Assembly: GCA_031772625.1 (NCBI GenBank)
Contig: CM062807.1
Span: 1,147,785,007 to 1,147,849,006 of the forward strand
From: Pinus tabuliformis
Taxonomy: Eukaryota; Streptophyta; Pinopsida; Pinales; Pinaceae
Direction: 5' to 3'
DNA length: 64,000 nt
Made by a program: the position numbers and the translations under genes. The notes under the pieces are model-generated. The model was given only the letters and a program-made list of their open reading frames with translations. It was not told the origin of the DNA and did not search any database. Shown here piece by piece: positions 43,817-55,442 of this stretch (positions are counted from its first letter, which is position 1; every line of letters starts with the position of its first letter).

Positions 43817-45437
43817 ATTATTTAATTACCCATATAGCCAACAATTTATTAGGTGTAATTATTACCAGGTGAAAGTGAATGCCAGAGGCTCTGGATGATG
43901 ATTGGTCTAGCTCAAGGCATGGCTCGACTGTTGTTTTGCCTTGGACATTGAGATCATGATCAATGATTTCAAACTAAAAGAACCCTATCCTTTGTGATAC
44001 AAAATGTGATGGGATAATAACTTTGAATTGTAGTGGAAAACCTTAGCAGAAAATGATTCGGACAAACCTCTCCTTAGTGTTTAATGGAAGTGATAGGCTT
44101 ACAGCAAAACTCACAGTCATGAGCTCCAGTCCGAAGAACATTTTCCTTCCAATGGTCTTTATTAATGAAACAACCTCAGTCTCATCTCATAAGCTTGTAT
44201 TAACAATATGTAGTGTCAACGTATCTTTACCATTGGTCTTTTATTAATGAAGCAACATCATTCTCATCCCATAAGCTTGTCTTAATAATATTTAGGATCT
44301 TTGGTCAATTTTGGATTATGACACAAGCAACTATCTTTGCAACCATAGCTCCAATGTTATATACTCTTTGAAAACATTAGATGAGAACATGATTTCACAC
44401 TATGCATTATCTACTGTAATGTGGCTAACTGCACATAATCAAACTTTGGGAGGACAACTCAAATTATCATGAAGAAAATATCATTGGTCAACTTTCAAAT
44501 TAGTCAACTTCTCTCTTGGTGGTCTAGCTCCTCCATGGACACAATTCTTATTCCGCATCCATCTCTACCTTTTCCAATGCTTGATATCAACTCCCTACAG
44601 AAGATCTCCTTAAAGGGTTTGCAGTTGTACACTCTAAGGCCCTACTATCAATCTCTGGTGTCGACTTACTCCGTTGAGGTTCAACAATTGATTGGCCAAG
44701 GAAGTAGTGCATGTGTAAATGAAGTCGTTTGCAAGGCAAAGATGTAGGGAAGAAGTGTGCAGAAGTAGGAATAACGATAGATTATGGAAACAAAGTGTTT
44801 TTTAATAACGACAAAACATGAACCCCACACTGCCTTAATCACTCCAACATATCAATAACTACTAAAAAATATGAGGACTATGCTGTTATGCAACTCTCAC
44901 TCTTGTTAGATTATCATATTTATAAGAATGTCTCCATTTGACCTGGACAAAGAATTGTGAGATATCTCTATTCAAAAATGTTTTGTTTATACTTCATTTT
45001 GTTGATCATGTTGATTATGAGCCCATTTTTTAGGAGGGTTTTTCATTTTAGGTAAGAACAAGATTTTTTATAACTCCTTTGGTATTAGAATTGATCCAAA
45101 CTCTATGCTAGTTATTTAAATATAATTCTAGGTTTGTCTTTAGATTTCTATCACATTTCATATATGGAGGATATTTTGAGAATATTTTAGGTAATCTAGA
45201 AAAATTATGTACATATACTTATCTTTGTGTTAAAATTGACTTTAAAATTTTCTAATAAAAAAATTTTCAAATATAAAAAATTTACTTAAGCTTAAGTCTT
45301 GAATCATGAAAATATGACATTTTATCATATTTTAATTCATCTACTTGATTCTTTTCCTCGAACACAAGGTTATCTTTCATTGGAAAAAAAGAACCTTAAA
45401 AAAAAAACACTTGGGCTCAATAAAATCGAGAAAGAGA
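43817..45437. other. AT-rich sequence without supported gene
   Basis: Several short open frames with no recognisable domain. A near-duplicated block GGTCTTTATTAATGAAACAACCTCA (about 44154) and GGTCTTTTATTAATGAAGCAACATCA (about 44235) is a diverged 80-bp duplication. Confidence 0.5.
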
Positions 45438-46540
45438 TGTTGAAAAGTGTTCAACAAGAAATGCTAAATTTAGGAAGTGCTAAAAATAAGACTGCTAAAA
45501 ATATCACCTCTAAAAATAGCAGTTTGGCCAATGAGAATTTTGGCCACCTTGGGTGAGAGATGAAACTGCTAAAAATAACATCTTCTAAAAATAGCATTTC
45601 TGGGTCCCTTCCTATTTATAGCAGTCCCTGGTCTATCTATAGGAAGTAAATTCGAATTTGGTCTTACCAGCAGTTTGGAATATTAATTAATTAATTCTCC
45701 ATGAGTTAATTAGTTAAGGAAAAGCAAACTTGAAGTCTTTGTGAGAACATGCAATTATTTCTCCACTAATTGGGGAATGTGTCCTTGATTTGCTCCACTG
45801 ATTGAGGAATTAAGGATGAGTTATATATTGAGAGGATCAGTTGACTTAGTTTAACTTAGTCAAGTTCAGTTAGATTAATTTAACAAGTTGTTAAATTAAT
45901 GAGATATAGTTTGTTGATGCTTGCATGCATGTGAAAACTATTATTTTCAGATAACTGTGTATTCACTCATGGATAACTGATGCATGTCAGTTCTGTCAGA
46001 GACCTAGTTGAGATCAGATGTGGGACAATGTACTATCAGATGCTAGGATATTTCTAGTAAGTATTCCTTACATGGGGAAGGAAGCTTCTTCCTTCTATGA
46101 CTGCGTAGTTGGACCTGAGGTGACAGTAGGTATGATCAGGCCAATTTACATGTGTTTTGTAATTGGACCCCAATCAAAACTATGCAAGGAAATAGGAGCT
46201 TGGACCTGAGGTGTAGCCTTTATATACAGGGCTAGGTAGTCCATGAGCTTTATCATTAGAGTACAGAGAGAGCAGGATAGCTTTAGCATTGATTCTTTTT
46301 GTATGTTGTTGAGGATTTCCACTTGATTGATAATATAGTGTTGGGGTTTTATGCTGGTGCTTTCCCCAACGATATATTCTGTGTTATGTGTGATTGATTT
46401 CTTCTTATCAGTTATATGTGTTCATGCTTGATGTTGCTCATGGTTGATTAGCTTCCGCAAAGTTTATGGTAGATGTAGATCTAGTATTATGCTTTAGTAC
46501 ATTGCATATATTAGTTTGATCTGCAGGTGAAATTTCTACA
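45438..46540 (+). repeat. Copia-type LTR with adjoining primer site
   Basis: 1103 bp starting TGTTGAAAAGTG and ending TTTCTACA, the same ends as the Copia LTRs at 7603/10986 (read on the minus strand there). It shares CTAAAAATA blocks, a TTAATTAATTAATTC tract and a GCTTTCCCC block. It is followed by TGATATCAGTGAGC (46541 on), a variant of the initiator tRNA-Met primer site, which makes it the 5' LTR of a plus-strand element of a related family. Gypsy element 2 begins 22 bp later and no other part of this Copia element is recognised. Confidence 0.8.
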
Positions 46541-46562
46541 TGATATCAGTGAGCTAGCTGAT

Positions 46563-48153
46563 TGGTGATTTATACAGTGATTTTCCAAACTTAAAAGTTT
46601 TCAAAAAGAGAGTTCCAAACTGACTGTAATGAAATCAATTCTCAAAATGAAGTAAATGTATCAAAACAGTGAACTAGTGACAATGGCCCAGTATCCTTAC
46701 TGATGTATGAAAAAGAAAGTAAAAACTGAACTTAAAGCAACTCAAAGACTGAAAGAAAAGCAAACTAAATCACACTACTTCAACCCCTGTTCTGACCCTT
46801 CACCTTTCAACTTACTCTGTCTATAGGAAGTAATCATAAACAAGCTGAGTAATATGATATCTAAATTGCATAAAAGGAAACTAAGATTTAACTACTCATT
46901 CATATTTCAACTCTTGAAAATGACATAAGTAATTCAATCTCTAACTTGCATGAAAGAAAACTAAATCATACTACAATAAGTAATATTCTGATTCCTTACT
47001 AATAGAGTTGCTTGTCTATAGAAAGGAAATCATAAACAGATAAGTAATATAATGTCTAAGTAACAGAAAAGTAAATAAGCAAAACACAACTTGAAAAATG
47101 ACAGTGCTGGAATTAAACTCAAGAAATGAAAATCAGCAGAAAGGACAAGATGATCTCATGTCAGTAGTTATCAAAAATATGTAAATCTGCCCGGGCTACC
47201 TACAACAAAACCTGTAAAAGAAGCACTGATCTGCTAACAGTTATAAAAGAAAACATAAAGGAAATATGGACAGCAATGAACATCAGAACAACGCAATATG
47301 TATACAAGCAATGATTTAAAAACAGTAAATGAAAGCAAGTAAGAAACTATACAAAGCTTTGGTGTACAGGGGCCCTCTCCAACCTCGGCCAGTCAATCAC
47401 TTAGTCACAAATCAGATTCAGGAAAGCTGTCTTCTCATGTATTTATAGTGCAGTAATAAAACAAAGGGAAACACAGTACAGTGGGCTGATGACAACAGTC
47501 AAAATTACATTTCAAAAACTAACTATCCAACGTATATCAACGCGTTATTTATAAGTAAAGGTGCTGCAACTAATTCCTAGATTTTATGTTGCCAAGAGAC
47601 ACGTAAATCTCCTTGACCCGAGATCTAGCGTGATGGTCATCATGACAGTTAAAACCATGGAGTGGTGGCTGCTCAATTCAGTTCACGAGCTACTCTACAG
47701 GTGTGCCAGTACCTCCGGAGACTAAGGATCGTGCCACGCAAACCTTCACGTGGGCAAAACAGAGTCGTGCCACCGCAAAACTCCTCATTTGGCCCTTCCT
47801 TTGACCGTCGTTGACCACGTCCGTTTATGAGTGATTTGGATGAACTGAGGGGACACACTCCATGTACACGCCACTTGCAACTTACCCATGCGGCCGGTTT
47901 CTCCATTGGACACCTATAGCATAGCTTTTAACAAAATGGCTGCGGAAACTTGGGCTGGCTGCGGAAAGTGACAAGTTTCCGCAGCTGCTTGAACAAAAAT
48001 CTAAATCAAACAACAGTCATAAACATAGTTAGGAAACCATTTCATAAGTTCTTTTTAAACTAATATGCAACGATTTGACATCTTGGTGGATGAAGTAAAT
48101 GGAAAAAGAAGGCTGAAAGGGTATATAAGAAAGTGCAGGTTTGGGACTCAACA
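46563..48153 (-). repeat. Gypsy 2 LTR (3' LTR of the minus-strand element)
   Basis: 1591 bp, matching 58287-59892. It contains the GGCTGCGGAAACT motif at 47938, a variant at 47957 and an inverted copy at 47974. Confidence 0.93.
47938..47986. repeat. GGCTGCGGAAACT motif cluster in LTR
   Basis: Direct copies at 47938-47950 and 47957-47969 are 19 bp apart, and an inverted AGTTTCCGCAGCT lies at 47974-47986. The equivalents in the other LTR start at 59677 and 59696. The same motif forms a strict 19-bp array in the interior at 50573-50648. Confidence 0.9.
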
Positions 48154-48163
48154 TACCCCCACT
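48154..48163 (-). promoter_or_regulatory. Gypsy 2 polypurine tract
   Basis: Minus-strand AGTGGGGGTA directly abuts the 3' LTR. Confidence 0.8.
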
Positions 48164-48211
48164 GTGAAGGTGTTGCATGTCCTCATGCAACCAAAATTTA
48201 GTCACTCCTCT

Positions 48212-49863
48212 CTAATTTATATGTTCTGATGCTTCTGCTAGGACATCTAGCCCCCTTTTCTTCTTCTTTGGTGCTACCACCATTCTTGGTTTCCTTATTA
48301 GACATCTGAACTTGAGATTGATCAATGCTCTGCTCAACTTTTTGCACTTTTTCTTCAGTTTCTTGTTTTTCTTCTGCCATAGTCCTAAATGGAGCATAGT
48401 GTTATCATGAATAATTTTATCTACTTTGCTCTGCTCTTTGAGTGCTTCATTTTCCTGCTTGATATGCCTGTTTAGGACCTCTAATTCAAATACTTCCTGT
48501 TTTAAGGACTGAACTTGTGCATCTAGTGGCACAGTGGTACTTGGACCTGCAGCTGATTTTTCTAATGATTCCAAGTAGTCATATACTTCCTGTTGATTGG
48601 GGTCTACTTCAGGTGTCTTTCTTGGACTGAGTTCAAAATCTGGTGGAGGAGGAGGACTGCTCTCTAGCTCTGGCCGAGAAGGGCTTTCATCATGTGGAGG
48701 ACTGGTTTCAATGCTTGGCTGAGGACGAGGTGGACTACGGCCAACTGGAGTTTTCTCAAGTGTCTCTCCACCCAAGTCAATGAAGTGGGGTCGTTTTATT
48801 TGTGTTTTACTCCCTTTTCCTCTTAACCTTGTGCTTCTCCTTAAGTATTGTGGACTAGTACTCTTTTCTTGTATACTCTGTTTTCCTTTTGCCTTTTTCT
48901 TTGCTATAGCAGCAGCCTGAAGATGTACTAATCTTTCTAACAGTGGTTGATAATCCTCCTCTATGGAAGGCTCAGGTGATTGGTAGACTTCTTGGATGGT
49001 CCTTTTGCCTTTTTCTTTCTTCTGTTTCTTGTCTTTAGTTTTGTCTTCTTCTTCTTTTTGACCAATTTCTTGAGTTTCTATAGTAGGGGAGTCTTGGACT
49101 ATGGTGCTCTTTTCTCTTCTCCTACTTTTTCTTGGTGTCTTTGGTGTACTACTTTCAGAGGCCTCAGATGGCTCTTAGAAGTAGTTTTTTATCAAGAATT
49201 GTTCCCATGTATCTTTGTTTTTCTTTAGTTGGTCTTCAATAAGGATTTTATAAGTCCATGATGGTATAGATGAGGGTCTATATTGCCTATGTGTTTTTGG
49301 ACTGTAATGCTCATCTTCTTCAAACTCAAGAGTAAGAAATAAGGCAAATTAAGAGTCTGATTCTCTAAGAAATTCATCAACAGTCTAGCATGGTACATGT
49401 ACATCGAACCAAAGCGTCCTTCACAAGTGACAAATTTTTGGATAACTAACAGCAGACTAGCCCATTCTTCCTTCAATGCATGAACATGAATTCCTTTAGT
49501 AAACACAGTAGTGTCCATACCTGGGTTTCTTAGCATAATTCTCCATGCCTGTTCATCCACGATTTTATTTTTGAACCATCTCTCACCTTCCTGAGGTAAG
49601 CCTGTGGCAGCTGCTATTGTTGTTTCGGTCACCGTGAGCTTCAAATCTCCAATCTCCACTTTTTGACCATCGAACGACCGTGCAAAAGCCTTGGTTACTT
49701 CTTTGTTATAGCCTTTAAACTTTTGAATGAACTGTAACCATTTGGCTTTCTTCAGTAAATCCTTGGTTTGAGAGTAACCTTCTAGATATTTCGGTCCTTC
49801 TGGCTCTACCCTTAGTAGTTTTCCCATTCCTTTCTCTGTTTTAAATTTCAACTGAGGATGCAA
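48212..49863 (-). pseudogene. Gypsy 2 extra ORF region downstream of pol, broken
   Basis: The N-terminal block (49225-49863) has WLQFIQKFKGYNKEVTKAFA, GDLKLTVTETTIAAATGLPQ and TCEGRFGSMYMYHARLLMNF, collinear with the domain in Gypsy 1 (17134-18305). The C-terminal block (48212-48775) is Pro/Ser-rich (SPPPPPDFELSPRK) followed by a coiled-coil and Lys-rich stretch (EVFELEVLNRHIKQENEALK). The region sits in the env position of Athila-like elements, but I see no convincing signal peptide or membrane segment. The shared domain and shared architecture suggest a conserved function, not chance coding. A few breaks. Confidence 0.7.
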
Positions 49864-51018
49864 TTGCGTATGAGGATTTTTACAGAGGGAAGTAGCTCGG
49901 TTGCAGGGTTTATGGTAAAATGCAATGGCTGCAATCGATAGCAGGTAACGGGAATGCTTCAGATTATAGGCGGAACAGAGGATAAGCAGTAGTGAATGAG
50001 TTCACAAATTGAAATGCGTGTGTATGAAAAGGAAGGTCTTAAATGAAATGGTAAGTGAACGGTAGTGGAGGTGAGATATTTTTTTTTGAATTAACGGCTG
50101 CGTACGGGAGATCACACGTTTTGATAGATGGCTGCGGGAAATACGGTGGAGAAGAGCCGTAAAGGGATTGGTCACATCTTATGAGCGCAGGTGGCAAATG
50201 AAAGTGCAGTCAACTTGAGTTTAGACTCGAAAACCCATCATGAGACCGTTAAGAAATGAATGCATGGTGTATGGAGTAATATTGTGGGATAGGAGTGGGT
50301 AATGGAGCTATCATATCGAATCATTGCACATAGTAGAACTTTTCATGGTTTGATAACTATGCATAATCATGACTTTAATTGCTATTTGATAAAAAAATTT
50401 GCTCATACCTTTGGAAACTTTGTCATTTCTTGCCCATAGCTTTTAACCAACTGTTCTTTCTTGATGTCTTGGAGATGCTCCATGTCTTCATGGCATTTTC
50501 TCACTTACACCTGCATTTTCATGATTTTTGTACTAACATTGTGACTGTGAATTTGAAAAACAGAGTGGTGGTAGCTGCAGAAATCGTTTCTGGCTACAGA
50601 AACTATTTCTGGCTGCGGAAACTGCTTCTAGCTGCGGAAACTGGGACAACACCCACTTAGCTGAACAAATATGGTTAGAAAAGAACTAACTGAGTGAAAA
50701 TAGTCCTGAAAGGAACTTTTATTGATGAAATGAAAATGAAATGAGTGGAATGGAATGAAAATGAAGTGGAGTGAAGTGAAGAGAAAATGTGAATGAGATG
50801 GAGATGGACTGGAATGGCAAATGAGGTGGAGTGAAGATGGAAAGAGAATGAGAGGAGATGTTTTTTTTGGAAAATATAGAGCGTCACGTGTCCTTGATTT
50901 TCACTCTATATTTTCTGTGTAAGACTGCCAATCCATGATTGGTTTTCAGGCTTATACAATTTTAATTTTAATTTTTTTTTTCTTTTTTTTTTCTTTTTTT
51001 AATTGAAAGAATCAAAGG
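49864..51018. other. Gypsy 2 non-coding spacer between extra ORF and pol
   Basis: About 1.15 kb. It holds the 19-bp motif array (50573-50648), a GAAATG/GGAATG-rich degenerate repeat tract (about 50720-50870) and a T-rich tract just before the pol end (about 50960-51000), mirroring the T runs at the same place in Gypsy 1. Confidence 0.75.
50573..50648. repeat. Four-copy 19-bp array of GGCTGCGGAAACT-type motif
   Basis: Motif starts at 50573, 50592, 50611 and 50630, an exact 19-bp period: AGCTGCAGAAATC, GGCTACAGAAACT, GGCTGCGGAAACT, AGCTGCGGAAACT. Looser copies (GGCTGCG) lie near 50094 and 50132. Confidence 0.92.
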
Positions 51019-54000
51019 CTAGGCTGGTGGGGAAGAAGGATTCTTCTCCACCAGCCTTATTGCAGAATTCTCTTGGAACATCTTGACAAATTCTTCTTTT
51101 GAGAGTGGCTTATGATAAATTTTCAATCGGTGGCCATTCACAATAAGAGAAATTCGAAATTCATCAATGGTCTTGATTCTTACCGCTCCATTGTTAAAGA
51201 CTTTGTCAATTTCATATGGCCCAAGCAAATGGGTCTGAAATTTACCTTTAAAGTCTTTGAACTTGGAATCAAACAGTAATGTCCAATCTCCCTTTTGAAA
51301 CTTTCTCTCTTTGATGTATCTGTCATGCCACTTAGCTCTTTGATGTTGAACTAGATCAGTCCTTAAAATTGCTTCTTGTCTGATCTCATCTAGCTCATTC
51401 AGCTGCTCCATTCTGTGTTTTTGGGCTTCTGATAGATTCATCCCCAACTTGACTGCCATCTTGAAAGTCTTGACTTGAAACTCAATGGGGAGCAGGACTT
51501 CTTTCCCATAAACAAGTTCATAGGGAGAATGTCCTGTTGTATTACTCCATGTAGTTCTGTAGGCCCATAAGGCTTCAGGAAGCCTTTCTGCCCAATCTTT
51601 TCTGTGTAGATGAATAATTTTGGTGACGATGCTCTCAAGAACTTTGTTTGTAGACTCCACTTGACCATTTGCTTGCGGATGGTAAGGAGTAGATTTTTTG
51701 TGCTTGATTTTGTATTCTTCCATCAGCTTCTTCATCAAGTTAAATGTAAATTGACTTCCCTGACCTGTCACAATTTCTCTTGGGACACCAAAACGAGTAA
51801 AAATATCCTCAAAAAGAAATTGAACAACTAAATTTTCAGTGGCAGAAGGCAATGCTTTGGCTTCTACCCATTTAGTGACATAATCAGTGCATACCAATAT
51901 ATACTTTTTCTGTTTAGATGGTGGATTAATGGATCCAATGAAATATAAAGCCCATTTTTCAAAGGGTTCGATGAGTACCTGTGGTTGTAATGGCATTTCA
52001 TTTGAAAGAGTCGGTCTCCCAACTCTTTGGCAGCTATCACACCTTCTGACATATTGTTTTGCATCTTTGAAAAGGGAAGGCCAATAATATCCTAAAGAAA
52101 GGATTTTATAGGCCGTCCTTTTGTCAGCAAAGTGTCCACCGCATGGTTCATCATGACATGCTTTGAGGATGTCAGGCATTTCATCTTCCCGAACACACCT
52201 TCTGATCACACAATCTAGCCCTATTTTAAACAATTCATTAGAAATCCATGAATAACTTGAACTCTCCTGAATAATTCTTCTTTTTTCACCAGGAAATAAA
52301 TGTGGAGGTAGCTTTCCTGTAACCAAATAGTTAGCAATATCTGCATACCAAGGAGTCTTAGTAGTTACTGCAAATAAATATTCATCTGGAAACTTATCCT
52401 CTACAGGAGAATCTTCATTAGTATTTTGGATTCTAGACAAGAAATCAACTATTGTATTTTGTTTCCCTGGTCTATCCAACACAGTAATATTGAATTCTTG
52501 TAAAAGTAAGAGCCATCTTGTAACTCTGCCATTAGTAACAGGTTTATTCATGAGATATCTAATTGCAGAATGATCAGTATGGACAAAAGTTTCATAGCCT
52601 GTTATATAATGTCTAAACTTATTGATTGCATGAACAACAGCTAAGAACTCTTTTTCAGTCATAGTATAGTTTAACTCGGTGGGAGTCAAATTTTTACTGG
52701 TGTAGTAAATGGCATAAGGAACTAAATCCTTTTGTCCCAACACAACTCCTACGGCTGTATCTGAAGCATCTGTGGAAATATGAAAAGGAAGTTTCCAATT
52801 TGGTCCTCTCAAAATGGGTGCTTCAGATATTCTTGTTTTCAAAGTTTCAAATGCAGATTGACAATCAGGATCCCATTTGAATTCACAGTCTTTTGTAAGT
52901 AATTTGAAGAGTGGAGATGCTATTTTGGTGAAGTTTTCAATAAATCTTCTATAGTATCCAGTAAATCCAAGAAAAATTCTAACATCTTTTTGACAATTTG
53001 GAATAGGCAACTTGGAGATGACTTCAACTTTTGATCTATCAACTTTAATCCCATCCCCTGAAATATGATGTCCTAAAACAATCCCTTCAGTAAACATCAT
53101 AAAGCATTTTTCATGACTGAATGATAGGTTTGTTTCTTTACATCTTATAAGGACTTTTTCCAAATTCTCTAATGCCTCTTCAAACGAATTACCATAAACT
53201 GTAAAATCATCCTTATAAACCTCTACACAATCATGGATTAGATCAGAAAAGATTCCTAGTACTGCCCTTTGAAATGTTGCGGGTGCATTACATAATCCAA
53301 AAGGAAGTACTCGGTAAGCAAAAGTTCCCCATGGACAGGTAAATGTGGTCTTATCCTGATCTTCAGGTGCTACCTGAATATGATTATAGCCACTAAAACC
53401 ATCCAAAAATGAAAAATACTTTTTGCCTGCTAAAGTGTCTAATACCTGATCGATAAAGGGTAAAGGAAAGTGATCCTTCAAAGTTGCTTTGTTCAATTCC
53501 CTGTAATCAATGCATACCCTCCATTTACCATTCTTTTTAGGTACTATAACCAATGGAGAAACCCATCGGCTATCTGAAATTGGATAAATGAAGTTTACAT
53601 TGAGTAGTTTTTGGAGTTCTTCTTTCACTATCTCCCTAAGGTTTGGATTCATCCTTCTCTGAGGTTGTCTGATTGGTCTACTGTTTTCCTCAATGTAGAT
53701 GTGATGAATGCAAGTCTTAGGGTCAATACCTTTCATATCAGTATATTCTCATGCAAATGTAGTAGAATGTTTTTGCAAGACTTTGGTTAGTTCTTCCTGT
53801 TGTGATCTTTCCAACTTTTTGTTGATATTCAATGTTTTGCCTGGAAATATCTCAATGGCGGAACTACCAAACTCTTCCATAGAGAAAAGAGACATTTGTC
53901 TAGATGATAGATACTCAATGTCAGAATCTAACTGAAATTGTGTGTGGTCATATTCTGAAGATGTTTCAAAGTTTTCTAATGTGTTTAGAATTTGACTATC

Positions 54001-54378
54001 TTTACTAACTTCAGAAATGGTAAAGACAGGTTGTATAGTATCCTCATCATCAACCCACTCATTATCTCCTATTTATGTAATTGCTTTTGCTGGAGGATAC
54101 AAATTGAATTTCTTTGTCGAATTACCATCAGAAATATACATATCCCCAGACCTACAACTGATGAAAGCATCAGCTGTGGCTAGCCAAGGTCTTCCTAAGA
54201 TGAGAGGGTGTCCTCCTAAATTACTCTTGGGAGTTAAAATCATGAAATCTACTGGATATTCCCAAGAGTCTAAGGAGACCGAAATGTCTTCTAATACACC
54301 ATCTGGTTTGATAATTGATCGATCTGCAAGTTGCAGTAAAGTAGGTGTAAAAAGAAGATTAGGAAGTTTCAGCTGTTC
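51019..54378 (-). pseudogene. Gypsy 2 pol: protease, reverse transcriptase, RNase H, integrase, broken
   Basis: A long frame (51019-53736, 905 residues) holds RT (QPQRRMNPNLREIVKEELQ, WVSPLVIVPKKNGK, FLDGFSGYNHI, LPFGLCNAPATFQR), RNase H (LPFHISTDASDTAVGVVLGQ, TEKEFLAVVHAINKFRHYI) and integrase (zinc-binding RRCDSCQRVGRP, core INPPSKQKKYILVCTDYVTK, STPYHPQANGQVE). It ends in a tail with HLLGPYEIDKVFNNGAVRIK. The protease-like segment (54073-54378) has LQLADRSIIKPDGVLEDISV and HPLILGRPWLATADA. Domain order and spacing are those of Athila/Tat-type Gypsy elements. Confidence 0.92.
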
Positions 54379-54383
54379 CATAG

Positions 54384-55437
54384 TGTCACACAGAATGAGT
54401 CGATCTTGCGGACAAGATAGACCTTCCTAGAATCTAAAGAAGACCTAATGACAAGCAAACCAACTAGACACTATCTTTCTCTAAACATGCTTTGATAAAC
54501 AATAGCAAACAAGTGTTTTTAGGGCCTACCTTTGGTCCAACGCAAGCTTGTGGATGCCCTCGCTCCTTTGATCCAAATGAGCTCCTTTTCGCGAATCTGC
54601 AAACACAAACAAGGCAAGCAAATTAAATAGCACCTGAAAAGCCAATTGCATAAAACATATTTAACATGAAAGTCAAGGAGTCCATGAAACAAATAACATA
54701 AGATACTTGTTGAGAAAAATGAGTTTGATTGTATTAATTCAAAAGGAGCAGAACTTTACAACCTTTGCCTTGACGATGTACAAGCTCCTCCCAGGGTCCA
54801 ACAAGAAGTCTCCTCTACTTTGACAAGTTTCACTCACTCCCCAATGAAGCCAAAAAGGTATGTGATCTCTCCTCTTAAGCTCAACTAGGAAGTCTTAATT
54901 TCACCAGCATTTACCCTCAAAATGTTCAGCTTCTAACCTCCCTAGTCCTCACCCCAATGCCTGTATTTATACTGCAATGGAGGGAAGTTACTAGGTCCTC
55001 CTTCAAAGGGATAAAGCCCTCCTTCAAAGGGATAGCTCCTTTAGTCAAGGGATTAGATCATTCTCTTTTGGGATGCATGAACTACCTCAGAGCGAACAAT
55101 CCACGTCAAAATTCCTTCTAGAAAACTCTAGAATTAACCCAAATTGAGTTTTTTTAAGATAAAACTTGCGCGTTTTGACTTTCACAGGGGTCCGCACCTA
55201 CCCCGTTAGGGACAGAGCGGGTAGGTACGCAGCTTTTGTACACAGAAGGTGCGGGACCGCAGGTGACCATGAGAGAAAGTGCGGAACCAGAGTTACATTG
55301 ATTTTTAATGTCTTTCTCCCATTTCCAAAGCTTGATTTGAAGAGCTGAGGTCTTAGACTTGCTTAGGAGGACAGTACAAGTGATGATGGACCCATACTGA
55401 CGGAAAATAATCATGGTGACGATATTTTTGTGTAACA
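54384..55437. mobile_element. Solo LTR of an unassigned LTR retrotransposon
   Basis: 1054 bp bounded by TGTCACAC and GTGTAACA, imperfect inverted ends with TG/CA. CATAG lies on both sides (54379-54383 and 55438-55442). Gypsy 2 coding stops at one border and resumes at the other. No partner LTR or internal region is present, so it is a recombination remnant. It contains a GC-rich stretch around 55190-55270 with imperfect CCTACCCCG/CGGGTAGG inverted blocks. The family is not recognised. Confidence 0.85.
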
Positions 55438-55442
55438 CATAG

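Noticed and set aside
44053-44247. Third part of the nepenthesin relic (LVFNGSDRLT region)
   Set aside because: Only a few residues fit the C-terminal half; not enough to call.
50573-50648. Regular 19-bp repeats resembling a tiny CRISPR array
   Set aside because: Eukaryotic LTR element context, no spacers of constant length between conserved repeats, no cas genes; it is a motif array of the retroelement.
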